Source of the DNA: CAZCDS01 sp964497585
GTDB taxonomy: Bacteria; Desulfobacterota; Desulfomonilia; Desulfomonilales; Desulfomonilaceae
Direction: 5' to 3'
Assembly: GCA_964497585.1 (NCBI GenBank)
Contig: CAZCDS010000004.1
Coordinates: 124,001-188,000, forward strand
DNA length: 64,000 nt
The notes under the pieces were generated by a model. It saw only the letters and a list, made by a program, of their open reading frames with translations. It did no database searches and was not told where the DNA came from. This document shows, in pieces, positions 46,504 to 55,098 of this stretch; the stretch's first letter is position 1, and every line of letters starts with the position of its first letter. The position numbers and the translations under genes are program-made.

Positions 46504-47411
46504 GAGGTGCCTCCTGCTGTGTGTGCCAGGTAGAGGTCTTCCAACCCACCGGACAGAGCCTCTGCTTCGAGAATCGGTAGACCGCCGGCCACAAGAGTCT
46601 TTATGGCTTGTGTAGGGGGAATTCCCTCTATCAAACAAGTGATCCACTCATCTCTGTTTTCAACCAAGGTAATCCCTGGGTAATTCCATGCTGACGCAAT
46701 TGAGGTGCCGTTGCCGATACGAAAACGATACTTGCGCGATCGCATATCATCGTCATAGGCAAGCGGCCCTTCGTACCGAACCTCGCCGCAATCCAGAATG
46801 GCAATTCGATTGCACAGGCGTTCGACATCGTCCAGGATATGGGTGGAAATAACGATGGTCAGCCCCTCTTCGCGATTGAGTCTGAGCAAGAGGTCATGGA
46901 TTTCACGTCTCCCTCGTGGGTCGAGGCCGTTGGTCGGTTCGTCCAGGAACAGGATCGTGGCGTCATTTACTGTGGCTCTGGCAATGCCAAGCCGCTGTCT
47001 CATGCCTCGGGAAAAAGTCCTGACCGGACGATGGTCGTCGGGATCGAGCCCCACCTGTTGAAGCCTTGCACGAATTTGGCCCGGACCGGTCGGCATTCCA
47101 TACAACTGACTGAAAAGCTTCAGGTAACCATGAGCCGACATCCAACCGTAGAGACCGTGAGATTCAGGTAGGGCGTTGACCCTTTGACGCAAGATGTGAC
47201 CGGAGGAAGATGGGCTGAGGCCCAACACGCTTATGTCGCCTTCATCCGCGCTCATGATGCCCAAAAGGATGCGGAGCGTAGTTGTTTTGCCCGAACCGTT
47301 CGGCCCGAGAAATCCGTAAACATCGCCTTGGTGAACGGTCATGGAAATGGAATCGAGAACGACCCTTTCATCAAAGGATTTTGTCAGGTGACGAACTTTT
47401 ATCGCGTTCAT
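46491..47411 (-). CDS. ABC transporter ATPase (ABC-2 exporter)
   Basis: A 306-residue ATPase: Walker A GPNGSGKTTTLRILLG, Q-loop region NALPESHGLYGWMSAHGYL, signature TFSRGMRQRLGIARA, Walker B ILFLDEPTNGLDPRGR, and H-loop VISTHILDDVERL. A C-terminal extension of about 80 residues follows, as in many ABC-2 ATPases. It is the first gene of the exporter operon, 68 bases after the PepSY gene stop, so both could be transcribed from the conserved 43-bp promoter element upstream of PepSY. Confidence 0.92.
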   Translation of the reverse strand: MNAIKVRHLTKSFDERVVLDSISMTVHQGDVYGFLGPNGSGKTTTLRILLGIMSADEGDISVLGLSPSSSGHILRQRVNALPESHGLYGWMSAHGYLKLFSQLYGMPTGPGQIRARLQQVGLDPDDHRPVRTFSRGMRQRLGIARATVNDATILFLDEPTNGLDPRGRREIHDLLLRLNREEGLTIVISTHILDDVERLCNRIAILDCGEVRYEGPLAYDDDMRSRKYRFRIGNGTSIASAWNYPGITLVENRDEWITCLIEGIPPTQAIKTLVAGGLPILEAEALSGGLEDLYLAHTAGGTSWVP

Positions 47412-47479
47412 CGGAAACTCCTTGAAGATTCCCGGAGGACCGAGCGAATTCGCCCGGCACTCCGAGAAGATCTGTGCGG

Positions 47480-47896
47480 CTAGTCGTCTTCTTCTCTCGC
47501 GTCTCCGTATTCCGACTGCTTCTCATGCGAGTCGTTTGGCTGGGAGTGGACCACCGTGCCTTTCCCCGCGTCCACCGTTACCTCTAGACCATTGTTCAGA
47601 TGGACGCTGTAAACCAGGCACCCATTCTCGTTTTCCAACTTAACCTCGGTTGCGGCTGTCCCGGGATTGGCAGCCAAAGCTGCCCCTATCGCGGCGTCGG
47701 CCTTGACCTTGGCTAAAGAAGAAAGGTCCTTGGGCTCGGGTTCAGGTACCCTTACGCTGCAGGCATAACTGGGACGCCGATCCTCGGAGTTCCGGTCGGA
47801 GTTGTTCCTGGCCAACGCAAGCCCTTGCCAGGCAATGGTCATTGCCAAAACAAGCACAAGGCTTCCTACTGTCAACAATTCAGTCTTTCTTCTCAT
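47480..47896 (-). CDS. PepSY-domain secreted protein
   Basis: A 138-residue protein with a signal or anchor segment (LLTVGSLVLVLAMTIAWQGLA), a short charged linker, then a PepSY domain (KADAAIGAALAANPGTAATE, VKLENENGCLVYSVHL, GLEVTVDAGKGTVVHSQ) and a charged acidic tail. PepSY domains often bind or inhibit proteases or sense envelope stress, and many are controlled by two-component systems. The ribosome site is GGAGG. The upstream 43-bp block is identical to that before the small secreted gene. It reads toward the ABC exporter operon. Confidence 0.85.
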   Translation of the reverse strand: MRRKTELLTVGSLVLVLAMTIAWQGLALARNNSDRNSEDRRPSYACSVRVPEPEPKDLSSLAKVKADAAIGAALAANPGTAATEVKLENENGCLVYSVHLNNGLEVTVDAGKGTVVHSQPNDSHEKQSEYGDAREEDD

Positions 47897-48293
47897 GTTC
47901 TTACCTCCTGAACCTTCTGGTTCCTATTTCTTGGAATCACTTTAAGCCACAGAGATTGCATGAACCTTTCCGTAGGATTACAAAATGGAAAGGTTTGTGA
48001 GAACAGATGGACCGGCCAAAGAAGGCGGCGAGACAGAATCTCGCTGCAGTTTATCGGGGGTCGGGCAACAGGGAGGTTGGCTTTTCAGACCGTCCATATC
48101 GGAGCGCCAGCTTAGGTAGCACCAAAAGATTTGCGGGTCGGAGTCACCAAACCGCCGAGTGGTTTTCAGATCTTCTCGCAAAGGACCCAGACCAACTCGT
48201 TGTTGGCCTGGGCCAGGCTTTGAACTGGGTTGTTGACTGAAAACCGGGAATACGATCACCTGCGCCATTGGGACAGATTTATAGACAACCGCC
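47897..48293. other. Leader and spacer holding the first 43-bp element
   Basis: No gene is assigned in this stretch. It contains the first copy of the duplicated 43-bp element (47953-47995) and the leader of the PepSY gene. The rest (48000-48290) is the 3' region of the small secreted gene. A frame (47978-48394) runs through it but overlaps the small gene on the same strand with no family match, so it is not called. Confidence 0.5.
47953..47995 (-). promoter_or_regulatory. Conserved 43-bp promoter element, copy 1
   Basis: All 43 bases are identical to 48609-48651. On the minus strand it holds inverted arms AACCTTTCC and GGAAAGGTT around a 15-base centre that includes TTTTGTAATCC. It ends 57 bases before the PepSY ATG, and the following leader is also similar to that of copy 2 (CCAGAAGGTTCAGGAGGTAAGAA here). 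A shared regulator, perhaps the nearby OmpR-type system, probably acts here. Confidence 0.65.
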
Positions 48294-48554
48294 TTAATCC
48301 CAGGAATTCCAGGCTGAGATGGCTCGTTTGGACCCTTTGCCACTCTCCGGAAATGCCGCGTCCAGTTGCTTCTCCGATCCGGCCATGTCGGCATGAAATT
48401 TGTTCCAGAAATCCGCTTGCTGTCTCTCCCATTTCCGGAGAGCGTGCTGTGAATGCATCATCTGCAACATGTGCCGAGACCCTCCTCCAGCAAACGCCCC
48501 CGAAGCGGGGACGGCCAAAAGAATCAAAAGCACTATCACTGCTAATCTTTTCAT
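48294..48554 (-). CDS. Small secreted protein, unknown
   Basis: An 86-residue protein with a clear signal peptide (KRLAVIVLLILLAVPASGAFA) and a mature part of about 63 residues that is rich in M, H, W and charged residues (SRHMLQMMHSQHALRKWER). The His/Met content could suggest metal or membrane interaction, but no family is recognised. The ATG is preceded by GGAGGTAAGAAG, and the leader is nearly the same as that of the PepSY gene. It lies just after the histidine kinase gene, on the same strand. It may be an effector or stress-response product of the same regulon. Confidence 0.7.
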   Translation of the reverse strand: MKRLAVIVLLILLAVPASGAFAGGGSRHMLQMMHSQHALRKWERQQADFWNKFHADMAGSEKQLDAAFPESGKGSKRAISAWNSWD

Positions 48555-48608
48555 CTTCTTACCTCCAGACCTGCTGGTCCTTATTCTTGAAATTACTGTA
48601 ATTCAGAA

Positions 48609-48651
48609 AGATTGCATGAACCTTTCCGTAGGATTACAAAATGGAAAGGTT
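48609..48651 (-). promoter_or_regulatory. Conserved 43-bp promoter element, copy 2
   Basis: Identical over 43 bases to 47953-47995, with the AACCTTTCC/GGAAAGGTT inverted arms. It ends 55 bases before the small secreted gene ATG, nearly the same spacing as copy 1. It sits between the histidine kinase stop (48689) and this gene, so the small gene probably has its own promoter and is not only read from the kinase operon. Confidence 0.65.
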
Positions 48652-48688
48652 CACGAGGCGACGCGGAAGAGGCGAGGTGTTAGGAAAA

Positions 48689-50092
48689 TCAGGCGTTTTG
48701 AGGAAGGTATATGACGAAGAGAGAACCGCTTCCAGGTTGGCTGGAGACCTCAACATGCCCCCCGTGTGCTTGTACAATGGCTTTGCTGAGGCTTAGACCT
48801 AGACCCAGTCCCCGCTGAGAGCGGCTTTGATCACCACGATAGAGTCGGTCCCAGATCTTGGGGATTTCTTCAGGCAAGATGCCCATCCCCGTGTCACGGA
48901 TGAGAATGGTAAGTTGGTGCTGTCTGAGATACGCCTCAACGTCAACTCTTCCTCCGTTTGGGGTGTATTTGACGGCGTTATCCAGTAGATTTGCCAGCAC
49001 CTGCCGCATCTTGTTGGGGTCAGCGGTTACGAAGAGTTCCTGGGGTTTTTTTGTACATAGCGTTATATTCTTGTCTTCCGCTACATAACGGTAGAGCTCA
49101 ACTATGTTTTCCAACAGATGTGAGATATCTACAGACTGAAGATCCAATTTCAGGGTACCCGTTTCAGCCTCTGCTATATCCATTAGGGCGTTCATCATAG
49201 TGAGAACACGCTCCGATTCCTCCAGGCAATCGGCCAATGCGTCCTGACAGGTCTCACGGGTCTGATCCGACTGGAGAGCCATTTCGGCTATGCCGCGTAG
49301 CCTTGCCAGTGGAGTCCGCAAATCATGGGCCACATTGTCCAAGGCGTTTTCCATTCCTCTTATCAGGTCCTCAATCTTTCCCAGCATCTTATTGAACAGA
49401 ACGATTAACTCATCAAGCTCATCCCTCGTGTTCTTGCTCGGTATGCGAAGGTCCATCTTGCCGGTTTGGATAACCGACCGGACGGTATTGACAAGCTCCC
49501 GGATCGGGCGAAGCGCGCGGACCGCAAGTAGGTGACCTCCGAGAAAACCAATGAGAATCATAGGCACCAAGACACTGAAAAAGACGGCGCGGAAATGCTC
49601 CAGGAGCTCCTCTCGACCTTCCGTACTCTTGCCGACCTGCAGGACATGTCCGTCACGTAGACCAAGTGACGCGATCTCTAAAACATTTTCATCGTTTGCT
49701 GCCGCGAGTGAGCTCCATTGTATCTTCCGCTCGACCCCTTTGATGCCAATCCCTTGAACATTCCAGTCCGCCCACTGGTCAGGGATGCTCTGAAAGAACG
49801 TCTTGCCTGTTGGCCCTGTCATGCGGACAAAGAAGTGGTTGCGTTTGCCAGAGCGTCTTTCAGAAAGGACTTTCTTTCTCAGGAGATCGATTCCCCCCTT
49901 TTCATACTGAGCCTGGTATTCCTTCAGCTTTGACTGGATAACCTGCCGGTCTCTTTGTTCAATGGAAGAAGAGAGGAAGAAGTATGCAAGAAGAGCGAGG
50001 GCTACGGAACTGAGAATGAAGATGGCCGAATACCAAATCGCCAATCGAAAGCCGATGGTCTTGCTCCAGCGTCTAAGAGGCCTTAAGCACAT
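48689..50092 (-). CDS. Sensor histidine kinase (EnvZ/QseC/CusS-like)
   Basis: About 467 residues from the ATG at 50090-50092. A longer frame starts at 50215 inside the regulator gene. Order: TM1 (LAIWYSAIFILSSVALALLAYFF region), a periplasmic loop of about 130 residues, TM2 (VFFSVLVPMILIGFLGG), HAMP, H-box VAHDLRTPLARLRG with the phosphorylated histidine, N-box NLLDNAVKYTPNGG, G1 RDTGMGI and G2 RGLGLGLSLSKAI. It overlaps the response regulator by 20 bases. Periplasmic sensing of metals, peptides or envelope stress is likely given the efflux and PepSY neighbours. The signal is unknown. Confidence 0.92.
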   Translation of the reverse strand: MCLRPLRRWSKTIGFRLAIWYSAIFILSSVALALLAYFFLSSSIEQRDRQVIQSKLKEYQAQYEKGGIDLLRKKVLSERRSGKRNHFFVRMTGPTGKTFFQSIPDQWADWNVQGIGIKGVERKIQWSSLAAANDENVLEIASLGLRDGHVLQVGKSTEGREELLEHFRAVFFSVLVPMILIGFLGGHLLAVRALRPIRELVNTVRSVIQTGKMDLRIPSKNTRDELDELIVLFNKMLGKIEDLIRGMENALDNVAHDLRTPLARLRGIAEMALQSDQTRETCQDALADCLEESERVLTMMNALMDIAEAETGTLKLDLQSVDISHLLENIVELYRYVAEDKNITLCTKKPQELFVTADPNKMRQVLANLLDNAVKYTPNGGRVDVEAYLRQHQLTILIRDTGMGILPEEIPKIWDRLYRGDQSRSQRGLGLGLSLSKAIVQAHGGHVEVSSQPGSGSLFVIYLPQNA

Positions 50093-50747
50093 AGCCGACA
50101 CCCCGAATAGTGTGTATGATTTTTGTCTCGAAATCCCTATCCACCTTGTTTCGTAATCTGCATACCAAGACATCCACCACGTTTGTCTGCGGATCGAAAT
50201 TGTAGTCCCAGACATGTTCCAGGATCATGGTCTTGGAGACTACTCTTCCTGCGTTGCGCATCAGGTATTCGAGCAACGCAAACTCACGGGGTTGCAAGTC
50301 TATCTTTTGGTCCCCCCGGAAGATATCCCGTGTAAGAAGGTCCAGATGGAGGTCTGCCACCACCAGGCGGGTTGGCAGGGCAGGAGGGCTGGCTCTCCGG
50401 ATGAGAGCCTGCACCCTTGCCAAGAGTTCGGAAAAGGCAAACGGCTTCACGAGGTAATCGTCGCTTCCCGTCTGGAGACCCTTGACCCGATCATCCACGG
50501 AGCGCTTCGCACTCAGAATAAGCACAGGGGTGTTGATTTTTTGGCGTCGAAGTTCCTCAATGAGACTCAAGCCATCCCGTTTCGGGAGCATGATGTCAAT
50601 GATGCAAGCGTCGAAGGCCTCGTTCAGGGCAAGATGGAGACCATCTTCACCGTCAGCCGCGTGGTCTACTGCAAAACCTGCCTGTCCAAGCCCCTTGGTG
50701 ATGAAAGTAGCGATCTTTTTATCGTCTTCTACAAGCAAAACCCTCAT
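50073..50747 (-). CDS. OmpR/CusR-type response regulator
   Basis: A 224-residue regulator. The receiver domain starts MRVLLVEDDKKIATFI, with the phosphorylated Asp in ACIIDIMLPKRDG and the conserved Lys in YLVKPFAF. The C-terminal winged helix ends VDVLVCRLRNKVDRDFETKI and IRGVGYVL. It resembles the CusR/CopR group. It probably controls nearby genes through sites such as the 43-bp elements, which is inference. Its own upstream region lacks that element. Confidence 0.92.
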   Translation of the reverse strand: MRVLLVEDDKKIATFITKGLGQAGFAVDHAADGEDGLHLALNEAFDACIIDIMLPKRDGLSLIEELRRQKINTPVLILSAKRSVDDRVKGLQTGSDDYLVKPFAFSELLARVQALIRRASPPALPTRLVVADLHLDLLTRDIFRGDQKIDLQPREFALLEYLMRNAGRVVSKTMILEHVWDYNFDPQTNVVDVLVCRLRNKVDRDFETKIIHTIRGVGYVLKAS

Positions 50748-51650
50748 GGTCCCGGTCCTCGTTTCTTCGACAATTCATTCCTAGCTTACACCATGGACGT
50801 TCCACGGCCCAGCTATTCCGAGATCCGGAAGCTTTCCAGCCAGTCCAGCATGGCTCCCCATGCAACGATAAGGGTAAGGACTCCCCCATCGGAGGCTTCT
50901 TGAACGCCTCCCGGGTAAGCGCAGGCCTCGTCCTTGGGCATCTATTCCCGAATTATGCGGCGTTCTTGTTGTTTCCGGGCACTGCGGGGCGATAACGAGG
51001 CGGAGGATGGTCAACGCAACCCGAAAAGGTTGCCGAGGCTCCTCCCAGAAGACTCGATCGAGGCAAGACTGTCCCTCCGTTGCGCAAGATCCCGTCCCGG
51101 TACTGCTGTTGGCCGTACCTCGCTGCTCCGCCACCGGTCAAGCACAATGTTTTCGAGGGCCCGCACCCGAAAACAGGTCTGGACCTGTCCTCTCAAGGTC
51201 GACGCCAGAGGAACATAAACCACCCTGCTTCATAGCTTGCATTCCGCATAGGTTGAGACGGTCTTTGGGTATTTTCTCGTTCGCGTTGGATAGTAGTGTG
51301 CGGCTTGGGATAGGGCATGAGATAGTCCCCATACCGATGAGCGATCCCATATTACTTATAGTAACCGGCAGTCTTGCGTTGAGAGACGGGAAGATCGAAC
51401 CGTTCGCCCAATAATCCCCGTGCCCCCGAACCCTTGCAGCACTCCCTCTGTCCTTCCTCCACCAAAGCAAACTGTCCTGTCAGCGATCTATTAGGTCTCA
51501 CGCATGGGAGCGGGGCCAAGAGGCGCAAGCTATGCGTATAGTGCGTTGGCTATAAATGTTGCACGAATGTGGTTTTTACCCCCGAGATACAGCCATTGAT
51601 ATTACAATACCGGAAAAACCCCCTTTGTAGGCTCACCATAATGAAATCAG
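50748..51650. other. 900-base non-coding stretch with an IS630-like end
   Basis: No convincing gene. Minus-strand frames (50781-51134, 51138-51470) lack family character. A lone IS630-type end lies at 51353-51366. The regulator promoter should be near 50748-50830. Low-GC stretches occur near 51560-51620, just before the RiPP-like gene stop. Confidence 0.5.
51353..51366 (+). repeat. Solo IS630-type terminal repeat
   Basis: TATAGTAACCGGCA is identical to the left end of the IS630 element at 56228-56241. The sequence inward is only loosely similar (CTTGCGTTGAGAGACGGG versus CTTACGCGTGGAAGGCCG), so it is probably the end of a related, mostly lost element, not a second copy of the same one. No partner end was found nearby. 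Confidence 0.45.
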
Positions 51651-51818
51651 CTATGGGCCGGTCAGATCTAATTCGCCACTACCCTTGTCGGAGTTAAGGG
51701 AGCCCCCTGCCACTTTCTCCAAATCCTCATCGGACAACTCTGCTGATTCGTGCTGTTCGGTCCCTTCGCTCGTTGCTTGAGATTCTATCTTTCTTAGCCT
51801 TTCTTCTTCGTGGGACAT
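51651..51818 (-). CDS. RiPP-like precursor peptide with Gly-Gly leader
   Basis: A 55-residue peptide from the ATG at 51816-51818, which has a strong ribosome site (GGAGG, 7 bases before). The frame can be extended 8 codons upstream, but that part lacks a signal. The charged leader ends in ELSDEDLEKVAGG, the form of Nif11/NHLP-type precursor leaders cut by C39 ABC peptidases or similar proteases. The core is SLNSDKGSGELDLTGP, with no cysteine and several Ser/Thr/Asp. No modifying enzyme or exporter of this class is visible in the window. It could be a real orphan precursor, or a small protein that only resembles one. Confidence 0.6.
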   Translation of the reverse strand: MSHEEERLRKIESQATSEGTEQHESAELSDEDLEKVAGGSLNSDKGSGELDLTGP

Positions 51819-51842
51819 GGGTCCGCCTCCTCTCTTCAGCAC

Positions 51843-52414
51843 CTAGCCGTTATGATGCACCAGGTAGCCAAAGGGTTCATCTCAAACGTCCAAGAGAAGG
51901 TCTTCGTGGAGGATTATCATTTGAGACTGGGCAACCTTGGCCGAATAATCCAGAATGCAGGAGCATTCGCCTATGGCGGTCTCCTATGGCGAAAACGGCA
52001 CTTCGGTCTCAAGTCACTCAGGGCAAGTGGCAGTTCGCACCTCCTTCTTGTCGATCAGATCTATCCCTTTGGAGAGAGACCGACATACCCCATACTTATT
52101 CTTGATTCTGAGGGGATATGATGATGCGGGCACTGGAAAGAGGGCAACGGGAGTCACAAGACAAAACATTATCTGACAGATACACAAGGGCTCGTCTCAG
52201 GCGGGATCGTCCTGTAGCTGAGAATTTGGCTTGACAAACCCTTACTCCCGTAGTCTACTGCATGCTAGGTAACTTGTTGTCTTTGTTGGAATTTGCCTTA
52301 AGAGCAGGGCCGCCATCGCACAATCGTGCAGGGTGGCGCCAGCCGAGGGGACTCTTTTGTCGTGCTGGGTCCTCTTCTCAAGGTGTCCTCCCTTTGTCGT
52401 TGGGAGGGGTGGTA
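51843..52414. other. 570-base region upstream of the RiPP-like and barrel genes
   Basis: Divergent spacer between the minus-strand peptide gene and the plus-strand barrel gene. Reading the minus strand gives a stop-broken but coding-like track (DLIDKKEVRTATCPE, ECSCILDYSAKVAQ), perhaps a decayed gene that I cannot name. Plus-strand frames are not convincing. Promoters for both flanking genes should be here. Confidence 0.35.
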
Positions 52415-53851
52415 ATGAGAAGGTTGGTTCGTTGTCGCTTTGGGTTGTTATGCAGGGCCTTACCTATCTTTTTTCTACTTCTCATGGCGAATATCGCCGG
52501 TGCGCAGGGTGTACCGGCACGAGGGGGGCTCGATCTTGCTCCGACGAATCCCTTCGGCATGCCGGGAACCACTGCAGGGCTGCCGCAGGGATCGAACTCG
52601 CTCTATCTGAACAGCGGGATGTTCAAGGACATCCTCCCCCTGAAGGGCAACCTTGAATTCGGGTATCTGTACCAGTTCAACGAAAACATTAGCACGAGCC
52701 GCTTCACAATTGACGGCCTGTTGCCTGCTCGTGCAGGCCACGACGGAGCAGCCTTTGGAGAAGTCCACGGGGAATTCGTGAATTTCGGCAATACCCTGCG
52801 CTCGCTCATCACGTTCGGGAATACGACAACCAGGCAGCGGGGCTTCAGTGATCGGATCGACTTCTCTCTCGGGGGCGGGTACCGCAAGATCTTTGCGGAA
52901 TCGCTCCTTCTCGGGGTGAACGGCTTCTACGATGCTTCCAGGCTCGGGACCCAATGGTACGGCTCCCCGGCCGTGGGAGTGGAAATGGCCGTCCTCGGTG
53001 CAGGAAGCGACCTCATAGACCTCAATTTCAATTACTACGGCAACCTGTTCCAGGGCCGTAACAGCATCATCAACGCGTTTCGCAACGGTCGGGGGAACTT
53101 CGACCTTGAGATGGGGTACTCCCTTGAACTCGGAGCGTACGGCCCGGATCTCAGGCTCAAGCTGACCGGGTACCAGTTTGGTGTCGGTTCGAAGGTATAC
53201 GGCTGAAATGGGGGCGCACAGCTTACGACTAGGAACGGTATGTTCAGCGTCAAGGCGGAGGCCGGTCGAGACAGGATCAACGGCACCTATTATACGCTCG
53301 GGGGATTCGCGAGCGTGGGGCTCCAACTTGAGAATCTGCTAAGAGGTGAAAGTCCATTCACCTTGCCGGACCCTATCTTCAAGAGTCCGCGCGACCTGAG
53401 GAGATTGTTGGTGCTGAAGGTGAAGCGAAACTGGCACCAGCCCACTGCGGTCATTCTTGCGCGATCCATCACCAGATCCAACTCTAATCCAACCCCCCAG
53501 TGCAGGGACAGCCTGCCAGGAAGCGTATTGTCATTTACTGGTGCAATAGCGCCTAACTACGCTTTCGTGGGTTTCACACCCCCAATTACTCCGGTTCTTA
53601 ATCCCTCCTCCGTCCACGTGTGCTGGTGCGGAGTTCAATACACGGTCATCGACGTACAGTTTTATATATGCGATGGCATCCAACGTCACAGGACTATAGT
53701 GTTTGACATGAACACGACAGACGGATGCGCCGACCCCGACATGATGCAATCATCATACTTGTCCAGCAGTCCGCGCATATATCAAATAGGCACTTCCGAC
53801 TGGATTTATTTCACGACTGGCGGCGGAATTTCATTCGCCTTGAAGCCTTAG
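52415..53851 (+). pseudogene. Inverse-autotransporter-type outer-membrane barrel, split by in-frame TGA
   Basis: The ATG at 52415-52417 follows GGGAGGGG. A signal peptide (ALPIFFLLLMANIAGAQG) precedes beta-strand-rich sequence typical of intimin/invasin-type barrels: GNLEFGYLYQFNENIST, HGEFVNFGNTLRSLITFGN, SLGGGYRKIFAESLLLGVNG, NFYGTQWYGSPAVGVE-like strands. A TGA at 53204-53206 interrupts the frame, yet homologous sequence goes on in the same frame (NGGAQLTTRNGMFSVKAEAG, GGFASVGLQLENLL). A tryptophan (TGG) there would restore one 478-residue protein. No selenocysteine hairpin follows. The last 150 residues are a distinct, Cys-containing domain. It may be a recent nonsense mutation or a sequence error. 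Confidence 0.65.
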
Positions 53852-54165
53852 TCCATGGCATCATGGCGTGACGAAGCAACACCCCCAAGAGCCCACTCAG
53901 CCCACCTATGGCTGTACCCTCCAAGCCGTTTCATCCTTCGATGGGGCGGCTCTTGCTCATAAAGCCGGAGAGCTTTTTCGACAAAGTTCTCGATGGTCTT
54001 CGTTGCGAGGGTCAGCCCGCAAGCACTGAAATGATATCCCAGTAAATCGAATCCCTTTTCCATCCTCCCCATGTCCGTCTTGTCGGGGTGTTTCTCCAGT
54101 TTCAGTTCACGGTAAGTCTCATTCAGCACACGGACCGCATGCATGAATTTCCTTCCCGGCCGCAA
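53848..54165 (-). pseudogene. Reverse transcriptase (group II intron type), C-terminal remnant
   Basis: The frame encodes RPGRKFMHAVRVLNETYREL, LEKHPDKTDMGRMEKGFDLL, GYHFSACGLTLATKTIENFV and RMKRLGGYSHRWAEW. This matches the end of the palm and thumb/maturase region of retron/group II-type reverse transcriptases. The catalytic YxDD part and everything upstream are missing: a TAG precedes the frame and only a TTG is available as start. It ends three bases inside the stop of the barrel gene on the other strand. No intron boundaries were seen. Confidence 0.65.
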
Positions 54166-54481
54166 AGCCTATCCGCCGGCAATCGGGCTCCTAGGGGCAA
54201 GGTCTGCTTGGTTCCTTATCGAATCCCTGTTGATGGTCACACTGTTGAAAGCGTGCGCATTCTCTGTATCAGGATGCTTTAGGATAGGATAGGGCGGCGG
54301 CGCGCGGGTGCAGGCGGAATCTGTCGATTCCTGCCGGAGATTGAAAGCCATCAGGGTGCGCCCCCCGACCAAATTATTTATGACGAAGGGAGCGGCCACC
54401 TATTCGTACATGGCCGCCCCGAGGAGACAAAATGTCAATTAATCAAACAAAACCCAAGCCACGTGCCTGACCCGTTGCCGG

Positions 54482-54994
54482 TCAAGGTTTCGCCGCCAAA
54501 GAGGGTGGATTGAAAGTGACCGACTTGTACCAGCCGGTGATCCGGGGTTGGTCGCCCTTGCGAGACAGTTTCCATCCCGGCTTACCTACAATTTCCATCG
54601 TGGCTCCACATGTCGCAATATACTGAGCCATCACCATGGCCACCGCAAATTCTCTCGGGCTATCTTTGTTGAACTTGATCGCCACATCGAACTTGCAACG
54701 TCCCGCCGGGCAATCGCTGCCCTGCTTCTTCGACACGGCGTCGCGTATGAAAACCTCCAGCACGTCTGCGCTCTCCTTGACTTCAACGTTACTCCAAAGG
54801 GTCTTGTCAGTTATTCGGACTTTAAAAGCTTCCTTGGGATCGGTCTTCATGAGTAAGATCTCGGGACTTTTTTGAGTCTTTTTTACTGTCAAGGTAGCTT
54901 TATCCATTTGTTTCGTTTCTGAACCTGCTCCCCCCACGTAGGTGGCGGCGGCGAGCACGAGCAGTACCGCTATGAAAACTGTGATTCTTTGCAT
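54482..54994 (-). CDS. Secreted protein, unknown
   Basis: A 170-residue protein. MQRITVFIAVLLVLAAATYVGG is a signal peptide, followed by a mature domain of alternating beta-like strands (ATLTVKKTQKSPEILLMKTD, VRITDKTLWSNVEVKESADV) and two or three cysteines in SDCPAGRCKFD and ATCGATME. No family recognised. The ATG has GGAGAGG upstream. It stands alone, with no same-strand neighbour close by. The conserved cysteines suggest a disulfide-stabilised periplasmic or extracellular protein. Confidence 0.6.
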   Translation of the reverse strand: MQRITVFIAVLLVLAAATYVGGAGSETKQMDKATLTVKKTQKSPEILLMKTDPKEAFKVRITDKTLWSNVEVKESADVLEVFIRDAVSKKQGSDCPAGRCKFDVAIKFNKDSPREFAVAMVMAQYIATCGATMEIVGKPGWKLSRKGDQPRITGWYKSVTFNPPSLAAKP

Positions 54995-55098
54995 CGAACC
55001 TCTCCTTCTCCGATGCTCATTGGTAGTCGTTTTGCGAATCTTAGCACCGGTGAAATTGACTTCTCATCCATCAGGAGATCCCAAAGGCCTCTGCGTAG

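Noticed and set aside
47978..48394. 138-residue minus-strand frame
   Set aside because: Overlaps the small secreted gene in the wrong frame, with no ribosome site or family match.
50781..51470. Minus-strand frames upstream of the response regulator
   Set aside because: No family character, no ribosome site and low coding bias.
53204..53240. Selenocysteine read-through at the in-frame TGA
   Set aside because: No SECIS-like hairpin follows the TGA, and the position fits tryptophan.
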